A DNA stretch of 64,000 nucleotides from Methylobacter tundripaludum (GCF_002934365.1 NZ_PTIY01000018.1:1-64000), one strand, 5' to 3'; shown: positions 53,914-63,208, counted from the stretch's first letter. Made by a program: numbers and translations. Notes: a model not told the origin generated them from the letters alone.

Positions 53914-54096
53914 ATGCCTAATCTCATTCACCCTTTGCTCGCCGCCGACGTCATTATTGGGCTGACCGAGCCGCCGGCATTCCATCACGCCCAAACGCTT
54001 GTCGGCAAGAAATATCGGGAAACCGGGCAAATGGCACAATTACATGACTATCCCGCCCAAATTGCAGGCACATCAAACAAGTTCGTCATGCACTGA
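53914..54096 (+). CDS. Small coupled open frame before the glycosyltransferase
   Basis: A 60-codon ATG frame with a near-perfect ribosome site (TTAGGAGG) 5-7 bases upstream. Its TGA overlaps the ATG of the next gene (TGATG). The product (MPNLIHPLLAADVIIGLTEP at the start) matches nothing I know. Strong initiation plus coupling suggest it is translated, perhaps mainly to set translation of the glycosyltransferase. Confidence 0.5.
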   Translation: MPNLIHPLLAADVIIGLTEPPAFHHAQTLVGKKYRETGQMAQLHDYPAQIAGTSNKFVMH

Positions 54097-55286
54097 TGAA
54101 AAAACGGGTTTTAATTATGTCGGCGGGGGCGGGGACCGGCCACATCAAAGCGGCTGAAGCGTTGGAGCTTTCCTTTGCCGCTGACGGCCGGGTTGCCGAA
54201 GTCATCAATAATGATGCGTTGCAATACACCAACAAGCTGTTCCGGGATTTCTATTCCAGCTTTTATACCTCGCTGGTGCGGTCTGCGCCGAATTTCCTCG
54301 GTTGGTGGTATAAAACCAGCGATGAACCCTGGCACACGGACAGAATGCGGCACATGATAGACCGGCTGAACACCAAGCCGCTGGTGCGATTTATCCGGGA
54401 ATTCGACCCGGATATTACGGTCTGCACCCACTACATGCCTGCCGGCATCATCTCCCACCTGATTGCAACCCGGCAGTTGCAAGCGCGCCTGTCGATTGTG
54501 GTAACGGATTTCGATTTTCATGCGATGTGGTTGTCGCGTTCATTCCATCGCTATTTTGTCGCTATCGATGAAACCAGGGCTCATCTTGAAATGCTCGGGA
54601 TTCCCAGCGAAAGAATCACGGTGTCCGGCATTCCCATCGCCCCCGTTTTTCAACAACCCGTCAATCGCGAACAAGAACGGCTTCGACTCGGATTGAACCC
54701 GGAAAAACCGGTTCTGCTGCTGTCGGCGGGAGCCTTTGGCGTGGGTCCTACCGAGTTCATGGTGGAGCGGATGCTCAACCTGAATAGCGACGCGCAAACG
54801 GTGGTTATTTGCGGACGCAACGATGAACTGAGACAGCGCGTCCTGCAATTAGTCGATAGCCGAAGCTCCCGGTTTAAAGTCCTGGGTTACACCGACGACA
54901 TGCACAAACTGATGAAAATGGCCGATATTTTCATTGGCAAGCCCGGCGGCATGACGACCTCCGAGGCTATCGCCTGCGGGCTCCCCATGTGCGTGGTGTC
55001 CCCCATCCCAGGGCAAGAGGAAAGAAACAGCGATCATCTTTTGGAAGAGGGTATCGCCGTCAAATGCAACGACTTAACCACCCTCCCGTTTAAACTGGAG
55101 CGGTTACTGGAAGATCCTGACCGGTTGGCTCGCATGAAACTCAATGCCTTGCGTTTTGCCCAACCCAATGCCTCGGCGACCATCGTCGATACCCTGCTCG
55201 AAGACCGCCTTCCGCCCTTATCATTTACCAAAAATCAACGGGCGGCGATTGCATTGGCAGCGGGGCCGGTCTCAGCGAGCGGGTAG
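54096..55286 (+). CDS. MGDG-synthase-like glycosyltransferase (GT28)
   Basis: A 396-residue protein. The acceptor-side motif MSAGAGTGHIKAAEAL opens it, and the sugar-nucleotide site KPGGMTTSEAIACGLP near residue 290 marks the GT28 family of MGDG synthase, UgtP and MurG. A hydrophobic, aromatic stretch (APNFLGWWYKTSDEPWH) near residue 65 fits interaction with diacylglycerol. It probably glycosylates diacylglycerol, the product of PlcP, to form a phosphorus-free membrane lipid (the Agt role). The sugar cannot be told from the sequence. Confidence 0.82.
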   Translation: MKKRVLIMSAGAGTGHIKAAEALELSFAADGRVAEVINNDALQYTNKLFRDFYSSFYTSLVRSAPNFLGWWYKTSDEPWHTDRMRHMIDRLNTKPLVRFIREFDPDITVCTHYMPAGIISHLIATRQLQARLSIVVTDFDFHAMWLSRSFHRYFVAIDETRAHLEMLGIPSERITVSGIPIAPVFQQPVNREQERLRLGLNPEKPVLLLSAGAFGVGPTEFMVERMLNLNSDAQTVVICGRNDELRQRVLQLVDSRSSRFKVLGYTDDMHKLMKMADIFIGKPGGMTTSEAIACGLPMCVVSPIPGQEERNSDHLLEEGIAVKCNDLTTLPFKLERLLEDPDRLARMKLNALRFAQPNASATIVDTLLEDRLPPLSFTKNQRAAIALAAGPVSASG

Positions 55287-55501
55287 CCCTTATCAATTAC
55301 AACGCAACGCGGTAAGCCCCCTAAGGTGCAGCACCGTCTATTTTAACCGCGTCCCCTATCCGCATTTACCGCTTCAGTTTCTATTCAGCAAACAAAGCGC
55401 ATCCTGCAAAACATCACAAAAATCATCGCTTCCGATGACAAAAAACAGATCTGTATTACACTTAATTTTGTACATCAGTCCGAAAAACAAGAAGGTAAAA
55501 A

Positions 55502-55678
55502 ATGGCTACCCAAAATTCCGATACCTATAACGATATTGCCGCTCCGATGAATCAGGCTTTCGATAATGGCAGTTTTTACGGCCTGGAATATATCCTTGAC
55601 GAATTGATCATTGAAAAGCCGACTCCGGCAAACCCAAACCCGGTAGATTGGTTTGGCGCTACCGATTATTTTGCTTAA
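55502..55678 (+). CDS. Small acidic protein of unknown role
   Basis: A 58-residue frame starting MATQNSDTYNDIAAPMNQAF, preceded by an AAGAAGGTAA ribosome site. It is acidic and aromatic, ends PVDWFGATDYFA and has no membrane helix or known motif. It stands alone between the glycosyltransferase and eutB. Good initiation signals and non-random composition favour a real gene. Confidence 0.55.
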   Translation: MATQNSDTYNDIAAPMNQAFDNGSFYGLEYILDELIIEKPTPANPNPVDWFGATDYFA

Positions 55679-55816
55679 CCCTTACATCGTCCCGACCGCC
55701 CAGACGTCGCGTTTGGCGACCTGCGTAACATCAGTTCTTTGTCTGTATCTCTGTGTAACGCAGTTTTCATAAGATAATGCTATCTTAAGCGTTCCAAATC
55801 CTGGGACAAACCGCTC

Positions 55817-57223
55817 ATGTATAAGACCCGCATTGCCGATCAGGTCTACGACTTTAAAACGCTGCGCAACCTGATGGCTAAGGCCACACCGGCGCGTTCA
55901 GGCGATTATCTTGCCGGCGTGGGCGCCGCCACTAACCTTGAGCGGGTCGCCGCACAATGGGTGCTTGCCGATGTGCCGCTGAAACAGTTTCTTAATGAAG
56001 TATTGGTGCCTTATGAGCAGGATGAAGTCACCCGCTTGATTATCGACGAACATGATAGCGCGGCTTTTGCGGCCATCAGTCACCTGACGGTCGGCGATTT
56101 TCGTAACTGGCTGCTGTCCGAGCGGGCGACAACGGAAATGCTGACCGCTATAACCCCAGGCGTCACGCCGGAAATGGCGGCCGCCGTCTCCAAAATCATG
56201 CGCATCCAGGATTTGATTCTGGTCGCTAAAAAATGCCGCGTGATTACCCGCTTTCGCAATACTATCGGCCTGGAAAACCGCTTGTCCACACGCTTGCAAC
56301 CGAATCATCCGACCGATGATCCGGCCGGTGTCGCCGCCAGTCTATTGGACGGTTTGCTGTACGGTTGCGGCGATGCCGTTATCGGCATTAACCCGGCTTC
56401 GGACAATCTTGAGGCGACCTCGCGCTTGCTGCACATGCTGCACGATGTGATCGAACGCTATCGAATACCGACGCAATCCTGCGTGCTGGCGCATGTGACC
56501 ACGACCTTGAAAGCCATCGAACAAGGCGCGCCGGTCGATTTGGTGTTTCAATCCATTGCCGGCACGCAAAAAGCCAACGACAGCTTCGGCATTACTCTGG
56601 AGCTATTAAACGAAGCCCGGCTGGCCGCGCTGGAACTGGGCCGCGGCGCGCTGGGCGATAACTGCATGTATTTTGAAACCGGTCAAGGCAGCGCGCTGTC
56701 CGCCAACGCCCATCAAGGACTAGACCAGCAAACCTGTGAGGCCAGGGCTTATGCGGTTGCGCGCAAATTCAAACCGCTGCTGGTCAATACCGTGGTCGGT
56801 TTTATCGGCCCGGAATATCTTTACGACGGCAAACAGATCATCCGCGCCGGCCTGGAAGATCATTTCTGCGGAAAACTGCTGGGCCTGCCGATGGGTTGCG
56901 ATGTCTGCTACACCAACCACGCCGAAGCCGACCAGGACGATATGGATATGCTGCTGACGCAATTCGCCGTTGCCGGAGGAACGTTTATTATGGGTGTTCC
57001 CGGTGCCGATGACGTGATGCTCAATTATCAATCCACGTCTTTCCATGATGCGCTTTATCTGCGCCAGGTGCTGGGACTCAGACCCGCCCCCGAGTTTGAG
57101 CAATGGCTGCAACAACACGGGATTTTTAATGCCGTAAATCAGCTGCAACAACAGCCCGATGTACCGGCCCTATTTAAACCGGCTTTACAAAAACTGATTG
57201 GGTACGGCGATGAGCAACAATAA
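55817..57223 (+). CDS. eutB: Ethanolamine ammonia-lyase large subunit
   Basis: A 468-residue EutB of typical length. Family segments include LIIDEHDSAAFAAISHLTVGDF, NHPTDDPAGVAASLLDGLLYG and MGCDVCYTNHAEADQDD, the latter within the substrate and cofactor site region. With EutC and adenosylcobalamin it converts ethanolamine to acetaldehyde and ammonia. No microcompartment or other eut genes are near. The stop overlaps eutC by 14 bases. Confidence 0.95.
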   Translation: MYKTRIADQVYDFKTLRNLMAKATPARSGDYLAGVGAATNLERVAAQWVLADVPLKQFLNEVLVPYEQDEVTRLIIDEHDSAAFAAISHLTVGDFRNWLLSERATTEMLTAITPGVTPEMAAAVSKIMRIQDLILVAKKCRVITRFRNTIGLENRLSTRLQPNHPTDDPAGVAASLLDGLLYGCGDAVIGINPASDNLEATSRLLHMLHDVIERYRIPTQSCVLAHVTTTLKAIEQGAPVDLVFQSIAGTQKANDSFGITLELLNEARLAALELGRGALGDNCMYFETGQGSALSANAHQGLDQQTCEARAYAVARKFKPLLVNTVVGFIGPEYLYDGKQIIRAGLEDHFCGKLLGLPMGCDVCYTNHAEADQDDMDMLLTQFAVAGGTFIMGVPGADDVMLNYQSTSFHDALYLRQVLGLRPAPEFEQWLQQHGIFNAVNQLQQQPDVPALFKPALQKLIGYGDEQQ

Positions 57224-58013
57224 TGAACCGACGATTGCCCAAGATCCCTGGCTCAGCCTGAAACAATTCACCCCGGCGCGTATCGCTTTAGGGCGGGTGG
57301 GAATGAGCCTGCCGACCCGCGCCTGCCTGGATTTTCAGCTGGCGCATGCGTTGGCCCGCGATGCGGTCAACATCCCGCTGGATTTTGCAGGACTCGAACA
57401 GCGCTTAAAGAAAGAGGGCTATCAAACGCTGACCTTGCAAACTCAGGCGGAAAACCAGACTATATATTTGCAGCGCCCCGATCTCGGCCGCTTGTTAAGC
57501 GCATCGGCGGCGGCCTGTTTGCGGCACAACGCACACCTCCCGGTTGATGCGGTTGTCGTTGTTGCGGACGGCTTATCGTCTACAGCCATCGAGCATCACG
57601 CCGAACCGTTCCTGCGTTTATTACTGCCCGAACTACAACAAAGGGATTACAGACTGCCGCCGGTGTGCCTGATAAAACACGGGCGCGTAGCGATTGGCGA
57701 TGCCGTTGCGGAACACTATTCGGCCAAGCTGTGTATGGTATTGATCGGCGAAAGACCCGGCTTAAGCTCACCCGACAGCATGGGCATTTACTTCACCTAT
57801 CAGGCCAGATCCGGCATAAGCACCGATGCCGACCGCAATTGTATTTCCAATATTCATAACAACGGACTGAGTTATCAGCAGGCGCTAAAGAAATTGCTGT
57901 TTTTAGTCAATGAGGCCGAAAAGTTACAGCTTTCGGGTGTTAATTTAAAAGACGAAACCACGGATGCTACAGCCAATGTTCAGCAAAAACAGGCTAATTT
58001 TTTACTGGATTGA
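57210..58013 (+). CDS. eutC: Ethanolamine ammonia-lyase small subunit
   Basis: About 267 residues from ATG 57210. ARIALGRVGMSLPTRACLDFQLAHALARDAV is the EutC N-terminal core (given here in two parts by position 25-55); VVVADGLSSTAIEHHA and KLCMVLIGERPGLSSPDSMG follow, the latter contributing to cobalamin binding. Partner of EutB; the overlap of 14 bases supports coupled synthesis. The earlier TTG at 57198 is less likely. Confidence 0.94.
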   Translation: MSNNNEPTIAQDPWLSLKQFTPARIALGRVGMSLPTRACLDFQLAHALARDAVNIPLDFAGLEQRLKKEGYQTLTLQTQAENQTIYLQRPDLGRLLSASAAACLRHNAHLPVDAVVVVADGLSSTAIEHHAEPFLRLLLPELQQRDYRLPPVCLIKHGRVAIGDAVAEHYSAKLCMVLIGERPGLSSPDSMGIYFTYQARSGISTDADRNCISNIHNNGLSYQQALKKLLFLVNEAEKLQLSGVNLKDETTDATANVQQKQANFLLD

Positions 58014-58211
58014 TCATGCTTGATCCGCCGTTTTCAGCTAAGGCGACTTTAAGGAATATTGGTTACACCAACTTAGTGTCGCCCCATCAACATAGCGGGT
58101 TTATATCTTTTACCCCTTTTATTAAGCTAGGTGCAGCTTGCGGGCTCATTGTATAATTCAGCGCAATATTGGTTACTGACTTCCTAAAACTCTTAAAGGA
58201 TTGATTGAAAT

Positions 58212-58952
58212 ATGCTTCCAGAAAAACGCTCAACTCGTCGCCGTGGAATTTATTTACTGCCCAATTTATTTACCACGGGAGCTTTGTTTTCCGGTTTCTA
58301 TGCGATTACTTCGGCGATGGGCGGGCGTTATGAAACCGCTGTTATCGCCATTTTTGTAGCGATGATTCTGGACGGCATGGATGGCCGGGTAGCGAGATTG
58401 ACCAATACGCAAAGCGAATTCGGCGCTCAGTACGACAGTCTTTCGGACATGGTTTCATTCGGCGCGGCTCCCGCGTTGGTCATGTATTCATGGGCGTTTG
58501 CCAGCCTCGGCAAATTAGGCCTGTTTGCCGCATTCGTCCATGCGGCGGGCGGCGCATTGCGCTTGGCGCGATTCAATACCCAACTGGCAACGGCCGATAA
58601 AAATTATTTCCAGGGACTTCCCAGTCCCGCCGCCGCCGCTATTCTTGCCGGGTTTATCTGGATTTGCCTGGAGTATAAATACGACATCGAGCTGTTCAAA
58701 TATTTTGCCCTCGCCTTAACGGTCAGCACCGGCTTGCTGATGGTCAGTAACTTCCGCTACTGGAGTTTCAAAAAAATCGACTTGAAAGGCAAAGTACCGT
58801 TTATCGTCACCATTGCGGCCATGCTGGGCATCTCTTTTGTAATGGCGCAACCGCAAACGATGTTATTCCTGTTGTTTTTAGGCTACGCGATTTCAGGCCC
58901 GGTTATTACCCTGGTCATGCGCAGACGCAGGCTGCAAGGGCGTAAATCGTAA
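58212..58952 (+). CDS. pssA: CDP-diacylglycerol-serine O-phosphatidyltransferase
   Basis: A 246-residue membrane protein with the CDP-alcohol phosphotransferase motif DGMDGRVARLTNTQSEFGAQ followed by YDSLSDMVSFGAAP. Several hydrophobic helices surround it. It makes phosphatidylserine from CDP-diacylglycerol, the first step to phosphatidylethanolamine. The class is the membrane-bound type II enzyme. leuA follows in the same direction after a 292-base gap. Confidence 0.93.
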   Translation: MLPEKRSTRRRGIYLLPNLFTTGALFSGFYAITSAMGGRYETAVIAIFVAMILDGMDGRVARLTNTQSEFGAQYDSLSDMVSFGAAPALVMYSWAFASLGKLGLFAAFVHAAGGALRLARFNTQLATADKNYFQGLPSPAAAAILAGFIWICLEYKYDIELFKYFALALTVSTGLLMVSNFRYWSFKKIDLKGKVPFIVTIAAMLGISFVMAQPQTMLFLLFLGYAISGPVITLVMRRRRLQGRKS

Positions 58953-59183
58953 AATCTGCTTGAGGCCGCTCAGCCATTGGCGTATAGTCACGACCATGTT
59001 TATTCAAATCAACCCTGCATTTCAAAATCCTCTTTCCGTCGCAATATCCGCCGGAACAGCTTTGTGTGCGTGGCTATGCCTGCCTTTAAGATTCCTGCCC
59101 TGACGGGCACATATCTTTTTCTATATTTAATGATTTAAATCCCCTATATTCGTGCATCAACGCTACAGTTGAAGGCACTTCAT

Positions 59184-59230
59184 CGACTGCATGGATGCAG
59201 GAGGTAGAGCAATGCAGGAGCAATTGCCGA
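59184..59230 (+). repeat. 47-base dispersed repeat, copy 2
   Basis: CGACTGCATGGATGCAGGAG, then GTAGAGCAATGCAGGAG and CAATTGCCGA. It ends 14 bases before the leuA start and provides spurious upstream ATGs. Nearly identical to the copy at 63098-63144. Confidence 0.85.
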
Positions 59231-59244
59231 GAATGGAGTTTTTT

Positions 59245-60789
59245 ATGAAAGACAAATTAATAATATTCGACACCACTTTGCGCGACGGCGAACAAAGCCC
59301 CGGCGCTTCGATGACGCGCGACGAGAAAATCCGCATTGCCAAGGCTTTGGAGCGTTTAAAGGTTGATGTGATCGAGGCCGGTTTTCCTGCGGCCAGCCCC
59401 GGCGATTTTGAAGCCGTGCAGGCGGTCGCCAACGTGATCAAGGACAGCGTAGTGTGCGGGCTGGCCAGAGCCCTGGACAAGGACATCGACCGCGCGGGCG
59501 AAGCGCTTAAAGGCGCTAACCAATCGCGGATTCATACCTTTATCGCCACCTCGCCGATCCATATGCAGATGAAATTGCAGATGCAGCCGGAACAGGTCAT
59601 CGAATACGCGGTCAGGGCGGTCAAACGTGCGCGGCAATATACCGATAACGTCGAATTTTCGCCGGAAGATGCCGGACGCTCTGAAGAAGACTTTTTGTGC
59701 CGGATTCTTGAAGCGGTTATCGATGCCGGAGCCACGACGCTGAACATTCCCGATACCGTCGGTTACAGCGTGCCCGACCAATTCGGAGCAACCATTGCCA
59801 ACCTGATCCGCCGCATTCCCAATTCGGACAAGGCGATTTTCTCCGTGCATTGCCACAACGATTTGGGCCTTGCGGTCGCCAACTCCCTGTCGGCGGTCAT
59901 GAACGGCGCACGCCAGGTTGAATGCACGATTAACGGTTTGGGCGAGCGCGCCGGCAACGCGTCGCTGGAAGAAGTGGTCATGGCGGTGCGCACCCGTAAG
60001 GATGTATTCACCTGCCAAACCGGCATCGACACCCGCGAGATCTTGACTTGCTCGAAACTGGTATCGTCTATCACCGGATTTCCCGTGCAGCCTAACAAGG
60101 CCATCGTCGGCGCCAATGCCTTCGCCCATGAGGCGGGCATCCACCAGGACGGCGTCTTGAAAAGCCGCGAGACTTACGAAATCATGCGCGCTGAGGATGT
60201 CGGCTGGACGGCCAACCGGATGGTGCTGGGCAAGCATTCGGGCAGAAATGCGTTTAAAAGCCGCATCACCGAATTGGGCTTTGAATTCGGCTCGGAAGCC
60301 GAGTTGAACGAGGCTTTCGCCCGCTTTAAACAGTTGGCCGATAAAAAGCACGAAATCTTCGATGAAGATTTGCAGACCTTGATTTCGGAAGCCGGTTTTG
60401 AGGCCGAAGACGAACATGTCAAACTGATCGCCCTGAAAGTGTGCTCGGAAACCGGCGAAATACCCAATGCAACCGTTACGCTACGAATGGATAATAAAGA
60501 AGCCACCGGTACGGCAAGCGGCGGCGGCGCTGTCGACGCCAGTTTAAAAGCTATAGAAAAACTGGTAAAAACCAACGCAAAACTGGAGCTTTATTCGGTA
60601 AACAGCATCACTAACGGCACCGATGCCCAGGGCGAAGTCACTATTCGTCTTGAAAAAGCAGGCCGGATCGTTAACGGTCTGGGCGCTGATACCGACATTG
60701 TTATCGCTTCGGCCAAGGCTTATATCAATGCCGTGAATAAGCTGCAAAGCCCCGATCAACGCAGGCATCCTCAGAAAGGGGATGTTTGA
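59245..60789 (+). CDS. leuA: 2-isopropylmalate synthase
   Basis: A 514-residue LeuA from ATG 59245, which follows a GGAG site; upstream ATGs lie in a dispersed repeat. The N terminus [20 protein letters not shown] holds the metal/substrate motif, and [16 protein letters not shown] the HxH metal site. A C-terminal LeuA dimer regulatory domain (about residues 390-500) is present, so leucine feedback is expected. It commits 2-oxoisovalerate to leucine synthesis. No clear leucine-codon leader peptide was found. Confidence 0.95.
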   Translation: MKDKLIIFDTTLRDGEQSPGASMTRDEKIRIAKALERLKVDVIEAGFPAASPGDFEAVQAVANVIKDSVVCGLARALDKDIDRAGEALKGANQSRIHTFIATSPIHMQMKLQMQPEQVIEYAVRAVKRARQYTDNVEFSPEDAGRSEEDFLCRILEAVIDAGATTLNIPDTVGYSVPDQFGATIANLIRRIPNSDKAIFSVHCHNDLGLAVANSLSAVMNGARQVECTINGLGERAGNASLEEVVMAVRTRKDVFTCQTGIDTREILTCSKLVSSITGFPVQPNKAIVGANAFAHEAGIHQDGVLKSRETYEIMRAEDVGWTANRMVLGKHSGRNAFKSRITELGFEFGSEAELNEAFARFKQLADKKHEIFDEDLQTLISEAGFEAEDEHVKLIALKVCSETGEIPNATVTLRMDNKEATGTASGGGAVDASLKAIEKLVKTNAKLELYSVNSITNGTDAQGEVTIRLEKAGRIVNGLGADTDIVIASAKAYINAVNKLQSPDQRRHPQKGDV

Positions 60790-60826
60790 TTAAGGTGAAA
60801 GGCGCAAGGTTCAAGGCGAAAGATTC

Positions 60827-60856
60827 AGCGTTCCCACGCCGGAGCGTGGGAACGCT
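60827..60856. repeat. REP-like palindrome, second copy
   Basis: AGCGTTCCCACGC, CGGA loop, GCGTGGGAACGCT: a 13-bp perfect stem identical in its core to 48406-48431. It lies between leuA and the uracil-DNA glycosylase gene and could end the leuA transcript. Confidence 0.85.
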
Positions 60857-60876
60857 AAGTAAGTCGCGAGTCGGCC

Positions 60877-61566
60877 TTGGATAACGCAACGCGTCTGCAA
60901 TACTTGGAGGCTATGGGCATTGATGTTTGGGTGCCCAGATCCTCCGCCGATCACGAGCCAGCGTCGACACCCGATGCTATAGCCGATAGCACCCCGCCGT
61001 CTGAACTAATCGACAGCTGGGAAGCGTTGCAGGCCGAAGTAGCCCCCTGCACGCAATGCGATTTATGTAAAACCCGGATCCAAACGGTTTTCGGCTCGGG
61101 CAATAAAAATGCCGGCTGGATGTTCATCGGCGAAGGGCCGGGGCAAAGCGAAGACCAGCAAGGCTTGCCGTTTGTCGGCAAAGCGGGTCAGCTGTTAACG
61201 GAAATGCTGAGAGCCATAGGCCTTGATCGGGAAGAGGTCTTTATCGCCAATATTGTAAAATGCCGCCCGCCCGCCAACCGCGACCCGACACCCGTCGAAA
61301 TCGAATCCTGCAAGCCTTACCTGCTGCGACAACTAACGCTAGTCAAGCCCAAAATCATCGTGGTTTTAGGCCGCGTTGCCGCACAGGCGTTGCTAAACAC
61401 GGACGAACCGATTGGTAAACTCAGAGGGCAAATACGCGCTTTAAATGGCACGCCGCTTGTTGTAGTCTATCACCCGGCGTACTTGTTAAGATCATTGCTG
61501 GACAAGCGCAAAGCCTGGGCGGATTTAAAGCTCGCGATGCAAACAGTTAAAAACATTAAAGGTTGA
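60877..61566 (+). CDS. Family 4 uracil-DNA glycosylase
   Basis: A 229-residue protein starting at TTG 60877; [13 protein letters not shown] is the common N terminus, so the rare start is accepted. The cluster cysteines are in [10 protein letters not shown] and [10 protein letters not shown] plus one later, and the active-site motif is [17 protein letters not shown]. The VYHPAYLLR segment is the second motif. It removes uracil from DNA. rimI overlaps or abuts the stop. Confidence 0.92.
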   Translation: MDNATRLQYLEAMGIDVWVPRSSADHEPASTPDAIADSTPPSELIDSWEALQAEVAPCTQCDLCKTRIQTVFGSGNKNAGWMFIGEGPGQSEDQQGLPFVGKAGQLLTEMLRAIGLDREEVFIANIVKCRPPANRDPTPVEIESCKPYLLRQLTLVKPKIIVVLGRVAAQALLNTDEPIGKLRGQIRALNGTPLVVVYHPAYLLRSLLDKRKAWADLKLAMQTVKNIKG

Positions 61567-61568
61567 TC

Positions 61569-62111
61569 ATGTTGGGAATGATGCTAGATAAAATAAAAGA
61601 CTTTGTGGTTTACGATGCCGATAGAGAGTTCTACGCCAAATTATTCCCCGGCTCCGTGGGCAGAAAAGATTTAATGCGTCTGAGAAAAATGAGAAGTTCC
61701 GATTTGCCCGGCGTTATGACGATTGAAAGAGCAAATTATCAATTTCCCTGGGGAGAGGACATCTTCAGGGACTGCTTTAGAGCTAACTATAGCTGCTGGG
61801 TCTGTGAAGAGCAGGATGCCGTATTGGGCTACTGCATACTCGCCATGGGTGTCGACGAGGCCCATGTTTTAAATATTTGTGTAGCGCCGGACGAACAGGG
61901 GCAAGGGATAGGCCGGAAAATGCTGGAAAATCTTATCGAAGAAGCCAGAGGACGGGCGGAAACCATGTTCCTGGAAGTCCGGCCTTCCAACACCGTCGCC
62001 CTTGCTCTTTACCAAAACATGGGCTTCAACGAAATCGGCATCAGAAAAGGTTATTATCCTGCGGAAAACGGCCGCGAAGACGCCATCATGCTGGCGTTGC
62101 AGGTTTTTTAA
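61569..62111 (+). CDS. rimI: Ribosomal protein S18 alanine N-acetyltransferase-like GNAT
   Basis: About 180 residues from ATG 61569. A GNAT fold with VLNICVAPDEQGQGIGRKML, the acetyl-CoA binding motif, and the closing FLEVRPSNTVALALYQNMGF, both typical of RimI. It carries an N-terminal extension of about 35 residues not found in E. coli RimI. It follows the uracil-DNA glycosylase gene at its stop. Acetylation of S18 is inferred from family. Confidence 0.85.
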   Translation: MLGMMLDKIKDFVVYDADREFYAKLFPGSVGRKDLMRLRKMRSSDLPGVMTIERANYQFPWGEDIFRDCFRANYSCWVCEEQDAVLGYCILAMGVDEAHVLNICVAPDEQGQGIGRKMLENLIEEARGRAETMFLEVRPSNTVALALYQNMGFNEIGIRKGYYPAENGREDAIMLALQVF

Positions 62112-62143
62112 AGTCGGGGTTCGTAACTGCTGAATTTATAATG

Positions 62144-62254
62144 GAACACGGATGACGTGGATTAGACGGATTTAAACGGATAAAAAAGGCAAAGGACGAA
62201 AGGCAAAAAAAGCATCTTTCGTCCTTTGCCTTTCGCCTACAGTTATCCGTGTTC
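62144..62254. terminator. Nested inverted repeats between convergent rimI and suhB
   Basis: Inner stem AGGCAAAGGACGAAAG (62187-62202) with its perfect complement (62216-62231), 13-base A-rich loop; outer arms GAACACGGAT (62144-62153) and ATCCGTGTTC (62245-62254). Placed between two converging genes, it can end transcripts from both sides. The inner stem belongs to the same family as 45342-45385. Confidence 0.65.
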
Positions 62255-62274
62255 TATTGTTCTAACCAACGATA

Positions 62275-63069
62275 TTATTTCAAATTATCGGTTACATGCG
62301 GCTCTATAAGCTGGTACATGATCTGATGCATTTTGGGACTTGCAGCGATCAGGTTGCCTGACTCCCAATACTTATCGTTAAAAGAAAAATCGGTAGCCGC
62401 TCCGCCCGCTTCCTTGACCAACAAAATGCCGGCGGCCATATCCCACTCCATCAGGCCAATTTCCCAAAAACCATCCAGCCGCCCGGCAGCCACGTAGGCC
62501 AAATCAAGCGCCGCCGCGCCTGCGCGGCGAATCCCCGCCGAATCGGTCGCTATCGCGCGAAACATGCCTAAATAAGCATCCATATGTAAATCGGTCTTAA
62601 ACGGAAAACCGGTGCCGATTAATGCGCCTTTCAAGCTGTTTTGCTTGGTCACCCGAATGCGGCGGTTATTCAGCATAGCCCCGCCGCCGCGTTTGGCGGT
62701 GAATAACTCGTCCCGCAACGGGTCATAAACGACGCCGACTTCAATCCTGCCTTTGTGTTTCAAGGCAATGGAAACGCAGTATTGCGGAAAACCGTGCAGA
62801 AAATTGGTCGTGCCGTCCAGCGGATCGATAATCCAGACAAAATCGTTGCCCTCCTGCGCACCGCTTTCTTCTGCCAGAATACTGTGCTCGGGATAGGCAG
62901 CCTTGATAATATTGATGATTTCCCGTTCGGCCATACGATCAACCTCGCTGGCGTAATCGTTTTTACCTTTTTGGTCGACGTGTAAACGGTCGATATTTTC
63001 AGATGAGCGGAGTATCAAGTCGCCGGCGCTTCTTGCGGCGCGGACGGCGGTATTTAACATGGGTTGCAT
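62275..63069 (-). CDS. suhB: Inositol-1-monophosphatase family protein SuhB
   Basis: About 264 residues from ATG 63069, giving the usual opening MQPMLNTAVRAARSAGDLIL. The metal site motifs are EESG and WIIDPLDGTTNFLHGFP, with WDMAAGILLVKEAGG near the end. SuhB dephosphorylates inositol 1-phosphate and also serves in rRNA antitermination. The open frame runs on to 63153 only because a dispersed repeat lies upstream. Confidence 0.93.
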   Translation of the reverse strand: MQPMLNTAVRAARSAGDLILRSSENIDRLHVDQKGKNDYASEVDRMAEREIINIIKAAYPEHSILAEESGAQEGNDFVWIIDPLDGTTNFLHGFPQYCVSIALKHKGRIEVGVVYDPLRDELFTAKRGGGAMLNNRRIRVTKQNSLKGALIGTGFPFKTDLHMDAYLGMFRAIATDSAGIRRAGAAALDLAYVAAGRLDGFWEIGLMEWDMAAGILLVKEAGGAATDFSFNDKYWESGNLIAASPKMHQIMYQLIEPHVTDNLK

Positions 63070-63097
63070 AGGCTGATGGTTCTTATATAGGCACAGA

Positions 63098-63144
63098 CGA
63101 CTGCATGGATGCAGGAGGTAGAGCAATGCAGGAGCAGTTGCCGA
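63098..63144 (+). repeat. 47-base dispersed repeat, copy 3
   Basis: Third copy of the 47-base element, in the divergent region between suhB and trmJ. It differs from 59184-59230 at one position in the 47 bases by eye (CAGTTGCCGA against CAATTGCCGA). Confidence 0.85.
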
Positions 63145-63208
63145 AAACGGCATATAGTATCAAATTTTTTGCTAAACTTAGGCTCTTTTTTTAACCAAGG
63201 ACAACGCT

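Noticed and set aside
58996-59103. Short frame between pssA and leuA as a leucine leader peptide
   Set aside because: Leucine codons are few and scattered, and no attenuator pair follows.
59356-60417. A 353-codon open frame opposite leuA
   Set aside because: It is a mirror of the strongly coding leuA frame and shows no domain.
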